Assembly: GCA_021772095.1 (NCBI GenBank)
Contig: JADYXR010000051.1
Span: forward strand, 1-64,000
Reading direction: 5' to 3'
Length of the DNA stretch: 64,000 nt
DNA from: Candidatus Obscuribacter sp.
GTDB taxonomy: Bacteria; Cyanobacteriota; Vampirovibrionia; Obscuribacterales; Obscuribacteraceae
The notes beneath the pieces are model-generated. The model searched no databases. It was not told the origin of the DNA and saw nothing but the letters and a program-made list of their open reading frames with translations. This document shows positions 1-8,987 of the stretch, piece after piece; the first letter of the stretch is position 1, and each line of letters begins with the position of its first letter. Made by a program: the position numbers and the translations under genes.

Positions 1-27
1 ACAAAGAACCAGAAGACTAAGAAACTA

Positions 28-35
28 AAGGAGGT
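28..35 (+). promoter_or_regulatory. Strong ribosome binding site of the sensor kinase gene
   Basis: The sequence AAGGAGGT lies seven bases before the ATG at 43. It is the best Shine-Dalgarno match near the window start. It favours this ATG even though the reading frame is open all the way back to base 1. Confidence 0.7.
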
Positions 36-42
36 AACAGTT

Positions 43-3000
43 ATGTCAAGCGGCAGATTTGACTGTCGTCAACCGGCAAAAGGCCTTGACGCCGATCATG
101 GAACTCTCGAGCAGCTCATATCGCAAGGATGTCTGATACCGGTGGTGATACTAACCGGTTACGAAAATGTTCCTTTTGCAGTAGAAGCGATGAGGTTAGG
201 CGCCAGTGATTATATTGTCAAAAACAATTTGACTCCAGAGGCGCTCGCCAGATCCATCAGTTTCGCTATCGAATCAACCAAGCGCGAAGCTATAGAAGCA
301 CAATTAGTTGAACGAAGCAGAGCAATAGCTTTAATCGCCTCGCTCGGTCAAGCTCTGATGTCTAACAGCGGTTTGCCGGAGAAGCTAAAAGGTTGCGCCG
401 ACGCACTCGTGGAGCATCTGGATGCCGCGCTTGCGCGAATCTGGATACTGGATGAACCTGGAACTGCTCTCGAGATGCAGGCGAGCGCGGGGCTCCTATC
501 AATCGAAGATGATGCAGATTATCGAATTCCGGTCGGCGAGTGTGAAATCGGAACGGTTGCGTCGGAAATGCGCGCCTTACTGATTGCCTCGGTAATTGAT
601 TCTCCTGACGCCTCAAGACCGGCATGGCTACAGCACAACGGCATATTCGGCTTTGCGGCAAATCCACTCTTGCTTGACGGCCGCCTTGTCGGCGTCCTTG
701 CGATCTACACTAAACATTTACTGCTGCCAACAATTTCAAGTCAACTAGAGGACGCGGCCACCCAAATCGCGCTTGGCGTGGAACGGAAACAAACAGAAGA
801 GTCCGTGCGTAAAAGCGCGGCTCGGGCCCTTGAGGCCGAGCAGCGTTTGAGACTGGCTCTCGATGGATCGCATACGGGCATCTGGATCAACAACTTTGAT
901 CTTAATCAATTGTATTTCGACGATCAGACCAAGTCGCTTTTTGGAATAAGCGACTCCGAGATTCTAAACTTTGATGATTTTCTTCAATTGGTTCACCCTG
1001 AAGATCGAGCATCGCAAATAGAAACTAACATGCAGTTGTCTGAAGAAGAATCGGACTGTAACTCCGAATATCGGGTTGTTTGGCCGGATAAAAGTATTCA
1101 CTGGATCGCATCCAAAGGCAAATCATACTGCGATTCGACCGGCAAACCTGTTCGGTCCGCAGGAGTTTGTGTTGATATTTCCGATGTTAAGCAAGCCGAG
1201 AAAGAGCGTTCGGAGTTGGCTGCAATTGTCGCTTCGTCCGATGCAGGAATCATCGGAACATCACTGAATGGTGTTGTTACGAGTTGGAATCGTGCAGCTG
1301 AAAAGATCTACGGCTATCGGGCAATTGAAATGATCGGTCAAAACATTTCAAAGCTGTTTCCCGAAGATCAGCCAGAGGCGATGGATAAAGTCAAAACAAG
1401 CGTTTTTTCCAGTCAGCAGATTGACGGTTCCGACCGTCGCAGAGTCAGGAAAGACGGAAAAGTTATCGATGTATCCTGGACAATTTCTCCAGTGAAAGAG
1501 GCTTCTGGTACTATCACTGGTGCTTCAACAATATCAAGAGACATCACAGACAGAAAGCGCTTAGACCGTTTGCATAATGTCCAGAATGAAGTGACGATCG
1601 TCCTTTCGGAATCACAATCGCTACTGGATGCGGCGCCAAAGATAATTCAACAATTAGCCACAGTCATGCATATGTCGTATGGTCAAATCTGGCGTGTAGA
1701 TCCGACAAATCAGGTTTTACGCAACGTAGTAATCTGGCAGAAACCCAACGCACTCTTTGATCAGTTCGCCGAAATTTCCGAAGCTATAAGTTTTTCGAAG
1801 GGGCAAGATCTCCCAGGTCACACATGGCAGACTGGTAAAAGCGCATGGATTGTAGATCTACACGCGGCCCGCATAACCAGAGCCAGGCTAGCAACTAAAT
1901 ACAACCTTCATTTCGCATGTTCGTTTCCAATTATTATTGACGGAGAAGTCTTAGGTACCATCGAGTTCTTCAATGAATCAGCACCGAAATTAGATACAGC
2001 TGAAGAGCATATGATGGAAAATGTTTGCGCGCAAATCGGCCAGTTTATGAATCGCAAACTTGCAGAGGAAACCGCTAACCATGCGATGCTGGCTCAACAG
2101 ACTATAACCAAAGCCGTACTCGAAAACGCGCCTCTGGGAATCGCTAAGCTCAGCAAGAACCTGCAATTCAACGAAGTCAATAACGCTTTCGACAGACAAT
2201 TCGGAGACTCGGTCAGTAGACTGCCTGGCGAGTTTATCTTCGACATCAACTCGAGCTTTCCGATCGACAAACTTTTGGAAGTGGTACGCACCGGAGTTTC
2301 TTTTAGCGCCGAAAATATAGTGATCAAACTCGATCCCACAAAAGAATGTCCAATTCCACAAGACACCTGTTGGGACATGGCAGCGTGGCCAATCAAAGAT
2401 GCATTCGGCATGACTGCCGAAATCATTTTGATGACAGCTGACGTGACGGAGCGCGCCAAACTTGCCCGACAACGAGAAGACTTTGTCGCCACACTTGCAC
2501 ATGACCTGAAAAATCCATTGATCGGTCAAAATCGTGTCCTTGACTTGCTTTTGCAAAATCAGATTGGAACACTTACAACGCGGCAGGAAGAAGTTTTTTT
2601 AGTTCTCAAAAACAGTACAGTCGACATGCTTGAGTTAATCGGCAATTTGTTGGAAGTCTATCGCATCGATGCCGGGGCACAACAGTTTAAGTTTGAAGAA
2701 TTTGACGTGAAAAAGTTGGTCGACAGCTGCATAGCTCAATTGCATCTGCGTGCCGAAACAAAAGGTGTCACGATGACATCCAGTGTAGTCGATGTCACTA
2801 TCTCAGCCGACCAACCAGCCATGCGACGCGTGCTTATGAATCTTCTAGACAATGCAATTAAATTTACTCGCCCGGGAACGGAAATTGATGTCTCTTGTCA
2901 AAATCAAGAATTGGAGTGCAGTCTACAAATCTCAGATAGCGGGCAAGGCATCAAGGCTGAATACGTGGCCACACTGTTCCAACGGTTCGCTCAGTCCGAG

Positions 3001-3195
3001 TTCGGTTCAGCCTATGCCAATAGCACTGGACTGGGTCTTTTTCTCTGCCGACAGATCGTTGAGGGTCATGGTGGCACAATCAGCTGTGAGAGCTCCGAAG
3101 GAATTGGCACCACTTTCATCGTCAAGATTCCGACAAAGGCGCATACTCCGATAGTAGTCCGAAGGTCGAGAATGCCGGCAGAGTCTACATTGTGA
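43..3195 (+). CDS. Multi-domain sensor histidine kinase with truncated receiver
   Basis: A 1050-residue sensory histidine kinase that should autophosphorylate and pass phosphate to a response regulator not present here. Residues 30-85 match only the second half of a receiver domain (PVVILTGY, GASDYIVK); the phospho-acceptor Asp half is missing. Then come GAF (about 90-250), PAS (265-385), PAS (395-510), GAF (520-690) and PAS (700-815). The HisKA domain has LAHDLKNP with His820, and the ATPase domain has NLLDNAIKF near 932, DSGQGI and GLGLFLCRQ. There are no membrane segments, so it is probably cytoplasmic and senses through GAF/PAS ligands. The gene ends three bases from the convergent protease gene. 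The start is supported by AAGGAGGT at 28-35, but the cut receiver suggests a rearranged 5' end or a true start outside the window. Confidence 0.9.
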   Translation: MSSGRFDCRQPAKGLDADHGTLEQLISQGCLIPVVILTGYENVPFAVEAMRLGASDYIVKNNLTPEALARSISFAIESTKREAIEAQLVERSRAIALIASLGQALMSNSGLPEKLKGCADALVEHLDAALARIWILDEPGTALEMQASAGLLSIEDDADYRIPVGECEIGTVASEMRALLIASVIDSPDASRPAWLQHNGIFGFAANPLLLDGRLVGVLAIYTKHLLLPTISSQLEDAATQIALGVERKQTEESVRKSAARALEAEQRLRLALDGSHTGIWINNFDLNQLYFDDQTKSLFGISDSEILNFDDFLQLVHPEDRASQIETNMQLSEEESDCNSEYRVVWPDKSIHWIASKGKSYCDSTGKPVRSAGVCVDISDVKQAEKERSELAAIVASSDAGIIGTSLNGVVTSWNRAAEKIYGYRAIEMIGQNISKLFPEDQPEAMDKVKTSVFSSQQIDGSDRRRVRKDGKVIDVSWTISPVKEASGTITGASTISRDITDRKRLDRLHNVQNEVTIVLSESQSLLDAAPKIIQQLATVMHMSYGQIWRVDPTNQVLRNVVIWQKPNALFDQFAEISEAISFSKGQDLPGHTWQTGKSAWIVDLHAARITRARLATKYNLHFACSFPIIIDGEVLGTIEFFNESAPKLDTAEEHMMENVCAQIGQFMNRKLAEETANHAMLAQQTITKAVLENAPLGIAKLSKNLQFNEVNNAFDRQFGDSVSRLPGEFIFDINSSFPIDKLLEVVRTGVSFSAENIVIKLDPTKECPIPQDTCWDMAAWPIKDAFGMTAEIILMTADVTERAKLARQREDFVATLAHDLKNPLIGQNRVLDLLLQNQIGTLTTRQEEVFLVLKNSTVDMLELIGNLLEVYRIDAGAQQFKFEEFDVKKLVDSCIAQLHLRAETKGVTMTSSVVDVTISADQPAMRRVLMNLLDNAIKFTRPGTEIDVSCQNQELECSLQISDSGQGIKAEYVATLFQRFAQSEFGSAYANSTGLGLFLCRQIVEGHGGTISCESSEGIGTTFIVKIPTKAHTPIVVRRSRMPAESTL

Positions 3196-3198
3196 CCC

Positions 3199-4227
3199 TC
3201 ACGGATTAAACGCGAAAAGAAATGTCGTGACGAAATTAAATCCCGCGTGTCCGATGATCGTCGTTGTCGTGTTGGTGAAGCGTCTGACAAGACCGAAGCA
3301 AATAGACCAGATCGCAATTTGAATAATCAAAATTGGTGCATGAGCAAATTGCGCGTGGAGAACTCCGTGCAGGATCGCGGCCGGCACAATACCGAGAGCC
3401 GGTTGCAATGCGCCTCTTGTTAGGGTTTCTTCACCGACACCGGCGCAAATTGCAGTTGCCAGCGCAAGAAAAATTGATGCGCTTAAATCAGCACCGGATG
3501 CAAATGTTCCGGAGTTATATCCTGAAAGTTTAGTCGCCATGTCCTGTCCAGGCGCGGCATGAGTAAGAAGTGACCAGACCAGGTCGTAGCAGAAACTAAA
3601 TGCGACAAGCAGCAACCCAATGCCCACGTGCTTGAGAGTAGGTTTTTCCCAACCCAATCGTTTAAACGCGGCTTTCCAATCTCTGGAAACGAAAATCCCG
3701 ACACCGCAGAAGCTCAGCATCACAAGCCCGATTCCATTATATGAAAACAGCTGTTGAATAGAAACCGGGATCGGAATTGGAATGGAAGGAAAGTCCATAG
3801 CGGCAGGACTGATGTTCTGCAGCATGAATCCGAGTGCTGTGATGTAGACGAATAATCCGACGATGTGCGGATACGACGTCGGTATAAAAATCGTTTTGTC
3901 CACAAGGGCTTTCAGGGGCGCCATTTTGTGCCTGATTGGACCAGTCAGCACGCGCAACGAGACTATGCCGTCAACGCACGTCAACAGCCCTGAGTAAAGC
4001 TTCCTGCCGTGCAAGAAAAGGTCGATTGCAGTTGCTATCACCATGCCGATTAAAACTGACTGCGCGAACGGAGAACTGTTATCCGAGACGGCCGTGGCGC
4101 CCAATTCGAAGAGAATCGTGCAGATAATCACGATTCTCACAATCCATCGAAAAGCTTTGACCTTGACGGCGCCGTGCCCCATGAGGGCTAACACGGCTAT
4201 GCAGGTGACAAGAAAAAAATCTTGCAA
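3199..4227 (-). CDS. CPBP family intramembrane metalloprotease
   Basis: A polytopic membrane protein of the CPBP (CAAX prenyl protease 2/abortive infection) family. Its C-terminal region carries EETLTRG, the family's EExxxR motif, followed by LHGVLHAQF and GHAGFN, which supply the expected metal-ligand histidines. Members are intramembrane proteases; in bacteria they act in peptide maturation or are of unknown function. About eight hydrophobic segments are visible. I chose the TTG at 4227 (342 residues) because GGAG lies six bases upstream and the first membrane helix follows at once. A longer frame to another TTG at 4308 adds 27 residues that look unlike a start. No partner peptide gene is adjacent apart from the small secreted protein transcribed divergently at 4398. 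Confidence 0.8.
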   Translation of the reverse strand: MQDFFLVTCIAVLALMGHGAVKVKAFRWIVRIVIICTILFELGATAVSDNSSPFAQSVLIGMVIATAIDLFLHGRKLYSGLLTCVDGIVSLRVLTGPIRHKMAPLKALVDKTIFIPTSYPHIVGLFVYITALGFMLQNISPAAMDFPSIPIPIPVSIQQLFSYNGIGLVMLSFCGVGIFVSRDWKAAFKRLGWEKPTLKHVGIGLLLVAFSFCYDLVWSLLTHAAPGQDMATKLSGYNSGTFASGADLSASIFLALATAICAGVGEETLTRGALQPALGIVPAAILHGVLHAQFAHAPILIIQIAIWSICFGLVRRFTNTTTTIIGHAGFNFVTTFLFAFNP

Positions 4228-4290
4228 GTTGATCTCCAAATCGAGGCTACAATAAATGGGGTTCTTACTATTTCTACTGCTCGCCGACCA

Positions 4291-4299
4291 TGCTATGAT
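4291..4299 (+). promoter_or_regulatory. Possible extended -10 promoter
   Basis: TGCTATGAT is an extended -10 element (TGnTATGAT). It lies about 100 bases before the small secreted protein gene at 4398. The -35 region (TTTCTA) is poor, so this is a weak prediction. Confidence 0.3.
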
Positions 4300-4397
4300 A
4301 AATGTCAAGATGGACGGTCCGGGTACATTCCATAATAGTCAAAATAACTCAGGTTAGCCCGGTTAAAAAGCCTGAAGTTCGGAGGTGAAAATACTAG

Positions 4398-4619
4398 ATG
4401 AAAAAACGGATTCTCGCATCAGCATTGCTGGCTAGTGTACTAGGACTTGGAGTATTTGCGACGTCATCGTTCGCAAGTGGACCAATTATCCTCGGACCTA
4501 CACCCGCGCCAGTAGTGACGGTAGCACCAGTTGTGCACGGCACTCCTTTGAAGATGAAAATGCTCACGACTTATCGTGCAGTCAGATCCTTCTGGTTGTC
4601 GCGGGCAATTGTTCGCTAA
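4398..4619 (+). CDS. Small secreted protein, unknown function
   Basis: A 73-residue protein starting with a clear signal peptide: MKKR, a hydrophobic core (residues 5-22), then SSFA/SGP, a plausible signal peptidase I site after Ala27. The mature part is about 46 residues, with Pro/Val-rich repeats around APVV and a basic C-terminus. GGAGGT lies 11 bases before the ATG and a strong hairpin terminator follows at 4661, so it looks like a real single-gene transcript. I recognise no family. It could be a secreted peptide or a cell-envelope structural piece. Confidence 0.6.
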   Translation: MKKRILASALLASVLGLGVFATSSFASGPIILGPTPAPVVTVAPVVHGTPLKMKMLTTYRAVRSFWLSRAIVR

Positions 4620-4660
4620 CCGCGTACTGGCCTGAACAAAAACCTTCGGACTTGAGATGC

Positions 4661-4687
4661 AGGTCACCCAAAATTCTTGGGTGACCT
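4661..4687 (+). terminator. Rho-independent terminator after the small secreted gene
   Basis: A perfect 11-base-pair stem (AGGTCACCCAA / TTGGGTGACCT) with a five-base loop, followed by a T-rich stretch (TGTTGTTGG). It lies 42 bases after the stop of the small secreted protein. Confidence 0.75.
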
Positions 4688-4763
4688 TGTTGTTGGTTGA
4701 GTTTTAGTCCGATAACAGCGACGAGCAAACGGGCAGACAGGCTGGCAGCCATCGGCTCTTCAA

Positions 4764-5057
4764 TTATTTGGCGATGCGAATAATTACTTCGTCAGTTCCG
4801 GCAAGATTCAATCGTTCTCTTGCCAGCCGCTCTATGCCTGCCGATGAGCGGTAGCTCGTAAGCCCATCACGAAGCTCTTTATTGATTTCTTCAGCCTGCG
4901 TTTCACCGGACTTTAACGCGATCGTTTGTTTATGCAAAAAGAGTTGGCGTTCAACGCTGCAGTTAATCGCTCTTCCCACCTGGAAAATTCCGAATAGCAA
5001 AACCGACATGATGCCAATCTGCTTCAGGAGATTCATCTTCTTGGTTCGGTCGTTCAA
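4764..5057 (-). CDS. FtsB/DivIC-like septum formation initiator
   Basis: A 97-residue bitopic membrane protein. It has a short basic N-terminus, one membrane helix (about residues 10-30), a coiled-coil stretch (about 35-65), and a C-terminal segment with IERLARERLNLAGTDEVI. That segment is the pattern of the FtsB/DivIC (septum formation initiator) family, where the motif is usually A+e.L.m..p.E.v+. Such proteins sit in the FtsQ/DivIB-FtsL-FtsB divisome complex. It follows the phosphohexomutase gene on the same strand after 83 bases and may share its transcript. Confidence 0.75.
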   Translation of the reverse strand: MNDRTKKMNLLKQIGIMSVLLFGIFQVGRAINCSVERQLFLHKQTIALKSGETQAEEINKELRDGLTSYRSSAGIERLARERLNLAGTDEVIIRIAK

Positions 5058-5140
5058 AATCTAGGCCTCTTTGCTTCTGGAAAAGTTTAGCAGCCAGGGG
5101 CGATCTTGTTAATACCCACCCCTGACTGAAGACCATTCTT

Positions 5141-6652
5141 TTACGAAACCGGCGCTTTCAGCAGTCCAGCGGTTCCACCATTTTTTACTTCGCGACTTTT
5201 GGAGTCTACCTTTGCGCTGCCCCCATCGAGCTCGTCAACGATTCTCTGCGCTTGCAGGTTGAAATCTTTGGCGATTCGCTCGACTTGCTCGAGTGATGTG
5301 CCTTCGAAATAGAGCCTGACGAGCGGTTCTGTGCCGCTTGGGCGAATCAGCATCCAGTTGTAATCGTCGAAATACAGCTTCAAACCATCTTTGCGTCCCA
5401 CTTTGGTGACTTTGACGCCGCCAATTTCTTTAGGTGGATCGTTGGTGAGGCGGTCGATCAGCCCTTTTTGAGTGCTCATCGTCAGCATCAAATCACCACG
5501 CAGGAAGTGGAACTGCATGCCCACTTCTTCTTGCAGCTCTTCCCAGATCTGCGACAAAGGTTTTTCCTCATACGCGATCATCTCGATGATGAGCAGGTTT
5601 GCGAGGATTCCGTCTTTCTCGGGAATGTGTCCTTTAACTGACAGTCCGCCCGATTCTTCGCCACCGATGAGGATATCGCCGCGGCGCATCTCTTCTCCGA
5701 TGAATTTGAAACCGACTGGAGTTTCGATGATATCGCAGCCGTAGAGCTCGCCTAGGCGATCGAGCAAGTGAGTGGTCGCCACGGTGCGAACGATAGAGCC
5801 GGTCTGTTTGCGGTTCTTCACCATGTGGCGAGTAAGCAGACAAAGCAGTTGGTTAGGTGAGAGATAGTTGCCCAGGTCATCAATAATGGCGAAACGATCG
5901 GCATCTCCATCAGTTGCCAGACCAACGTCCATCTTCTCGTTTTTGACCATGCCGATCAAATAACGCAAGAATTGCTTCTTCGGTTCCGGCATACCGCCGC
6001 CAAACAGAGGATCGCGCCAGTCATGAAGCGACTTCACGTTGACGCCCCATTGTTTGAGAATGTGATCGAGGTAACCGCGGCTGGTGCTATAGAGCGCGTC
6101 GTAACCGACTCTGAGACCGGCGTTGCCGATCTTCTTCATGTTGACGAATTCACTGAGTGCCGCCAGATATGGTGGCTGAGGATCGAAGTGTTTCACTTCT
6201 TCCTTGGAATACGGAATGAAGTCCGGCGTGTGTGCCAGATAGGAAAGCATTTTGTCAGAAATTTCGTCAGTAGCCGGACCGGCGTATTCCGGAATGTACT
6301 TGATGCCGCAATACTCGGGTGGATTGTGGCTGGCGGTAATGTGGATAGCGCCGGCTGTGGGCTCGTGCTGCGTCGCCCAGGCGATGCAAGGCGTCGGCAC
6401 GTCACGGCTGGCCAGCTTCACAGGAACGCCCATCTCCATCAAGACCTGGGCGGCGCGTTCGGCAAATTTGTCGGCGAGAAAGCGTGTGTCATATCCGATC
6501 AAGACCGGAACTTTGTAGTCGGCACCTTTGTGATACTTATCTTTGACGTAAAGCCCGACTGCGTAAGCGATCCGTTCGACGTTTGCGAAAGTGAACTGAT
6601 CGGCGATCAAAGCTCTCCAGCCATCCGTGCCGAACTTAATTACCTCTGTCAT
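5141..6652 (-). CDS. Phosphoglucomutase/phosphomannomutase family enzyme
   Basis: A 503-residue alpha-D-phosphohexomutase, which moves phosphate between C1 and C6 of a hexose phosphate through a phosphoserine. All four signatures are present: the catalytic loop TASHNPP with Ser108, the Mg-binding DGDADR at 248-253, the sugar-binding GEESGG near 331-336, and the phosphate-binding RPSGTEP at 437-443. It starts MTEVIKFGTDGWR, the expected N-terminus, with a purine-rich site upstream. Substrate (glucose, mannose or glucosamine phosphate) cannot be told from sequence; GlmM is less likely given the motifs and length. It would supply sugar-1-phosphate for the glycan genes in the second half of the window. 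Confidence 0.93.
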   Translation of the reverse strand: MTEVIKFGTDGWRALIADQFTFANVERIAYAVGLYVKDKYHKGADYKVPVLIGYDTRFLADKFAERAAQVLMEMGVPVKLASRDVPTPCIAWATQHEPTAGAIHITASHNPPEYCGIKYIPEYAGPATDEISDKMLSYLAHTPDFIPYSKEEVKHFDPQPPYLAALSEFVNMKKIGNAGLRVGYDALYSTSRGYLDHILKQWGVNVKSLHDWRDPLFGGGMPEPKKQFLRYLIGMVKNEKMDVGLATDGDADRFAIIDDLGNYLSPNQLLCLLTRHMVKNRKQTGSIVRTVATTHLLDRLGELYGCDIIETPVGFKFIGEEMRRGDILIGGEESGGLSVKGHIPEKDGILANLLIIEMIAYEEKPLSQIWEELQEEVGMQFHFLRGDLMLTMSTQKGLIDRLTNDPPKEIGGVKVTKVGRKDGLKLYFDDYNWMLIRPSGTEPLVRLYFEGTSLEQVERIAKDFNLQAQRIVDELDGGSAKVDSKSREVKNGGTAGLLKAPVS

Positions 6653-6713
6653 TTAGCTTTCCCATCCTTCTAAGTGATCGAGCCACAATATTAGCAATAA
6701 GCGCTTGTCGAAA

Positions 6714-8615
6714 CTATAGAGCCGAAAGGTACTGCGATATATATCGATGGACCGCATCCCAGGCTGTGCCTGCTTGTCGGCGTCCTATCCATTCGCGATC
6801 GACAGCGCGGGATCCAGCAGACCAAATACGCGAAGGGCGCAGTGCCTCCAGATCTTCGTCGTTTTCGAATTGAATCATCGAACCATCACGACCATAGAAT
6901 CGAAACTTGCTGCACTCCATACTGCCCAGCCAGTCCCCATATTTGCGATAGCTCTCGCGTTTGCTTTCTTGCAGTTTTTGAAATCTGGTCACCATGCGAA
7001 AGCCATCGCAAGTCAATAAAGCTGTCAAACAATTCCAGTTGCCGCTGGAGTCTTCCAGAATTCGGCGTTCAATGTGAATGCCACGCAGCACATCGAGACT
7101 CCAGAACTGACCATCGAATTTGCGGATGCTGACGCAGCCATAGCTGTCCACCGTCATCGAGTCACCTTGCGCGCGCAGAGCGCCGTGATCATCGCGCACG
7201 ACTACGCCATGCCGGTCTTTTATACCTGTCGTGTGAATCTTGCCGGTTAGATCGGACCTGACAAACGATTTGAGATGTCCGCGATTATCGTACGAGAAGT
7301 TCATGATGGCGCCGTCATGCGAGCGCGCTTCAGTGACGCGACCGACCGCGTCTTTTAGAACATACGATCCATCGGCGGCTTCTTCTTTGCGCATGCCGTT
7401 GGGCATTGGCGAAACCTGACGAGCGACGTCATGGCGATCCCGATTGCGCGAACGTCGCCTGTTATCCGAAGCGGAACCATGCACGCGCCCGGAAGTGGAC
7501 CGATCGCCGCCGGAAGTGGAACGCTCACCTGACTTAGGAACCCTCTGCGATCGGTCGATCAAGGATGGATCGACAAACGATGGACCGTTGAAACTAGTGC
7601 CCCGTGCGTTTTGAGCAGACGCCTTTTTGTTTGCAGCCGACTCTTTTGCGGAACCGGCGCCGTTATTTCCAGCATCAGGGCTCACTTCGCCCATGCGTTC
7701 CATCAAACGCTTGGACTCAGCCTTCTCCGCGGCAGCCTTTCTCAGCATCGCATACGTGCGTTCGCGTCTCTTCTCGGGCGAATCCAGTCCCTGCGCAAGC
7801 GGCTCGGCGTCGTCCGTCGAATCGAGATTTTCCTTGTTGAACCACTCGTTCAAAAGCACTGAAAGCTGGGAGATAAACTGCCCGTCCTCGTTTTGAACTT
7901 CAGCGACTCGCTCGACAATATTAGCCGGAACGTCCGAGTGCAGAATCTGTGGTCCGATCGCCTCATCCAGCGAGATCAACAAATCGTTGACCTCGTGAAA
8001 ATCGACAGAGAAGTCTGCCTGAGGGTCCGGTTGAGAGTACTCGGCGATGGTGATGGACATCTCGATGTCGGAGCCAGGAGCAAAACTCAGGTTGTTGGCA
8101 ATGGCGGCTGGCATCCTCGGATGTTCGAACTGCGGTGGCTCGCGCAGTTCGTTCATTGATTGCGAGATCGGCTCGTCCATCATGCGCTGAATCGGCGATC
8201 GCTCGGGCTGATTCGGTGAGAAGTTTATCGGGGCCGAAGAGGTTGAGTCCGGCGAAGAGGGTGGGGATGACGCTGATGTGGGAACCGGAAACGACGACGC
8301 TGACTGACTTTGCGCACTTGATATTATTGAACCGTTATCGGTTAAAGAACTTTGCATAGCTACGCGATAGCTCGCCCCAACGCTCGGAGAAGCGGACCTG
8401 ATGCGGCGATTAACAATAGGCGGGACTTGCGCGAAGTGCGGAACTGCCGAGACATTGAGTAATTCACGTTCGCCCTGAGAAGCATGTTTGGACAAAAAAT
8501 TGAGAAGGCGGCGATATTCCGGGGCGCCTGGAACCCCTGCGATTCGCCCATAGGCGCGCAACTTGTGACGAGGCCAGTCACCGGGCAGACACCAACTGTC
8601 GGGCCCCAAAGCCAT
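6714..8615 (-). CDS. Large low-complexity protein with YD/RHS-like C-terminal repeats
   Basis: A 633-residue protein of unknown function. Residues 90-200 and 330-410 are Ser/Pro/Arg-rich and probably disordered. From about 415 to 600 the sequence falls into short beta-type repeats (MNFSYDNRGHLKSF, SYGCVSIRKFDGQFW, FRFYGRDGSMIQFEND) reminiscent of YD/RHS repeats or tyrosine/glycine-rich structural proteins. I see no signal peptide. The first ATG is preceded by GGGG at about nine bases, but a start at the internal ATG near 8355 is also possible. It is flanked by a 372-base gap upstream, so it is probably transcribed alone. The family is unrecognised. Confidence 0.65.
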   Translation of the reverse strand: MALGPDSWCLPGDWPRHKLRAYGRIAGVPGAPEYRRLLNFLSKHASQGERELLNVSAVPHFAQVPPIVNRRIRSASPSVGASYRVAMQSSLTDNGSIISSAQSQSASSFPVPTSASSPPSSPDSTSSAPINFSPNQPERSPIQRMMDEPISQSMNELREPPQFEHPRMPAAIANNLSFAPGSDIEMSITIAEYSQPDPQADFSVDFHEVNDLLISLDEAIGPQILHSDVPANIVERVAEVQNEDGQFISQLSVLLNEWFNKENLDSTDDAEPLAQGLDSPEKRRERTYAMLRKAAAEKAESKRLMERMGEVSPDAGNNGAGSAKESAANKKASAQNARGTSFNGPSFVDPSLIDRSQRVPKSGERSTSGGDRSTSGRVHGSASDNRRRSRNRDRHDVARQVSPMPNGMRKEEAADGSYVLKDAVGRVTEARSHDGAIMNFSYDNRGHLKSFVRSDLTGKIHTTGIKDRHGVVVRDDHGALRAQGDSMTVDSYGCVSIRKFDGQFWSLDVLRGIHIERRILEDSSGNWNCLTALLTCDGFRMVTRFQKLQESKRESYRKYGDWLGSMECSKFRFYGRDGSMIQFENDEDLEALRPSRIWSAGSRAVDREWIGRRQAGTAWDAVHRYISQYLSAL

Positions 8616-8987
8616 TGTCAGTTACCCCAACCGCATTGCTCCGCCAAGAGCGCCTGCGTAAGCCATATTCCGCAATATACTAACATTCAAAGAGCTGGAA
8701 TGCAGCTGAGAATAACGTTATGCGCGAATTCAGCACTACCCCTTGCGTTCTTAACCAGGCAGCACTCGGAAACCTTCAACTGAACCCGTCGTGGGGTTCG
8801 GCGCTGGCTTACGGCTACGAACCGCAAAACCAGGCGCAGCGGTGTTCCATACAAAACAACTGCTCGCGCGGATTGACGACGCGACGCGAGAACCGGTCGC
8901 GCATACGAGTTCCAATACCCAGCCGGGTTCCAACACCCTGCCTTACACGTCGTTCAGTTCTGCTAGCTTATTGCCGGCAGCGTTCTA
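8616..8987. other. 372-base gap with dyad symmetry and no clear gene
   Basis: This gap lies between two minus-strand genes. It contains two short plus-strand frames in different registers: residues from the ATG at 8720, and a second from about 8755 to 8990 that would need a frameshift to join the first. It also has GC-rich inverted repeats, for example GAACCC/GGGTTC near 8783-8800 and GCGAC/GTCGC near 8880-8905. None has a good ribosome site. It may hold a structured element or a decayed short gene. Confidence 0.3.

Noticed and set aside
1990..2556. Long minus-strand frame inside the sensor kinase gene
   Set aside because: It is antisense to the GAF/PAS and HisKA coding sequence, which has clear domain motifs; the antisense translation has no recognisable motif.
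5972..6673. 233-codon plus-strand frame over the phosphohexomutase gene
   Set aside because: It is fully antisense to a gene with all four family motifs and has no ribosome site or domain.
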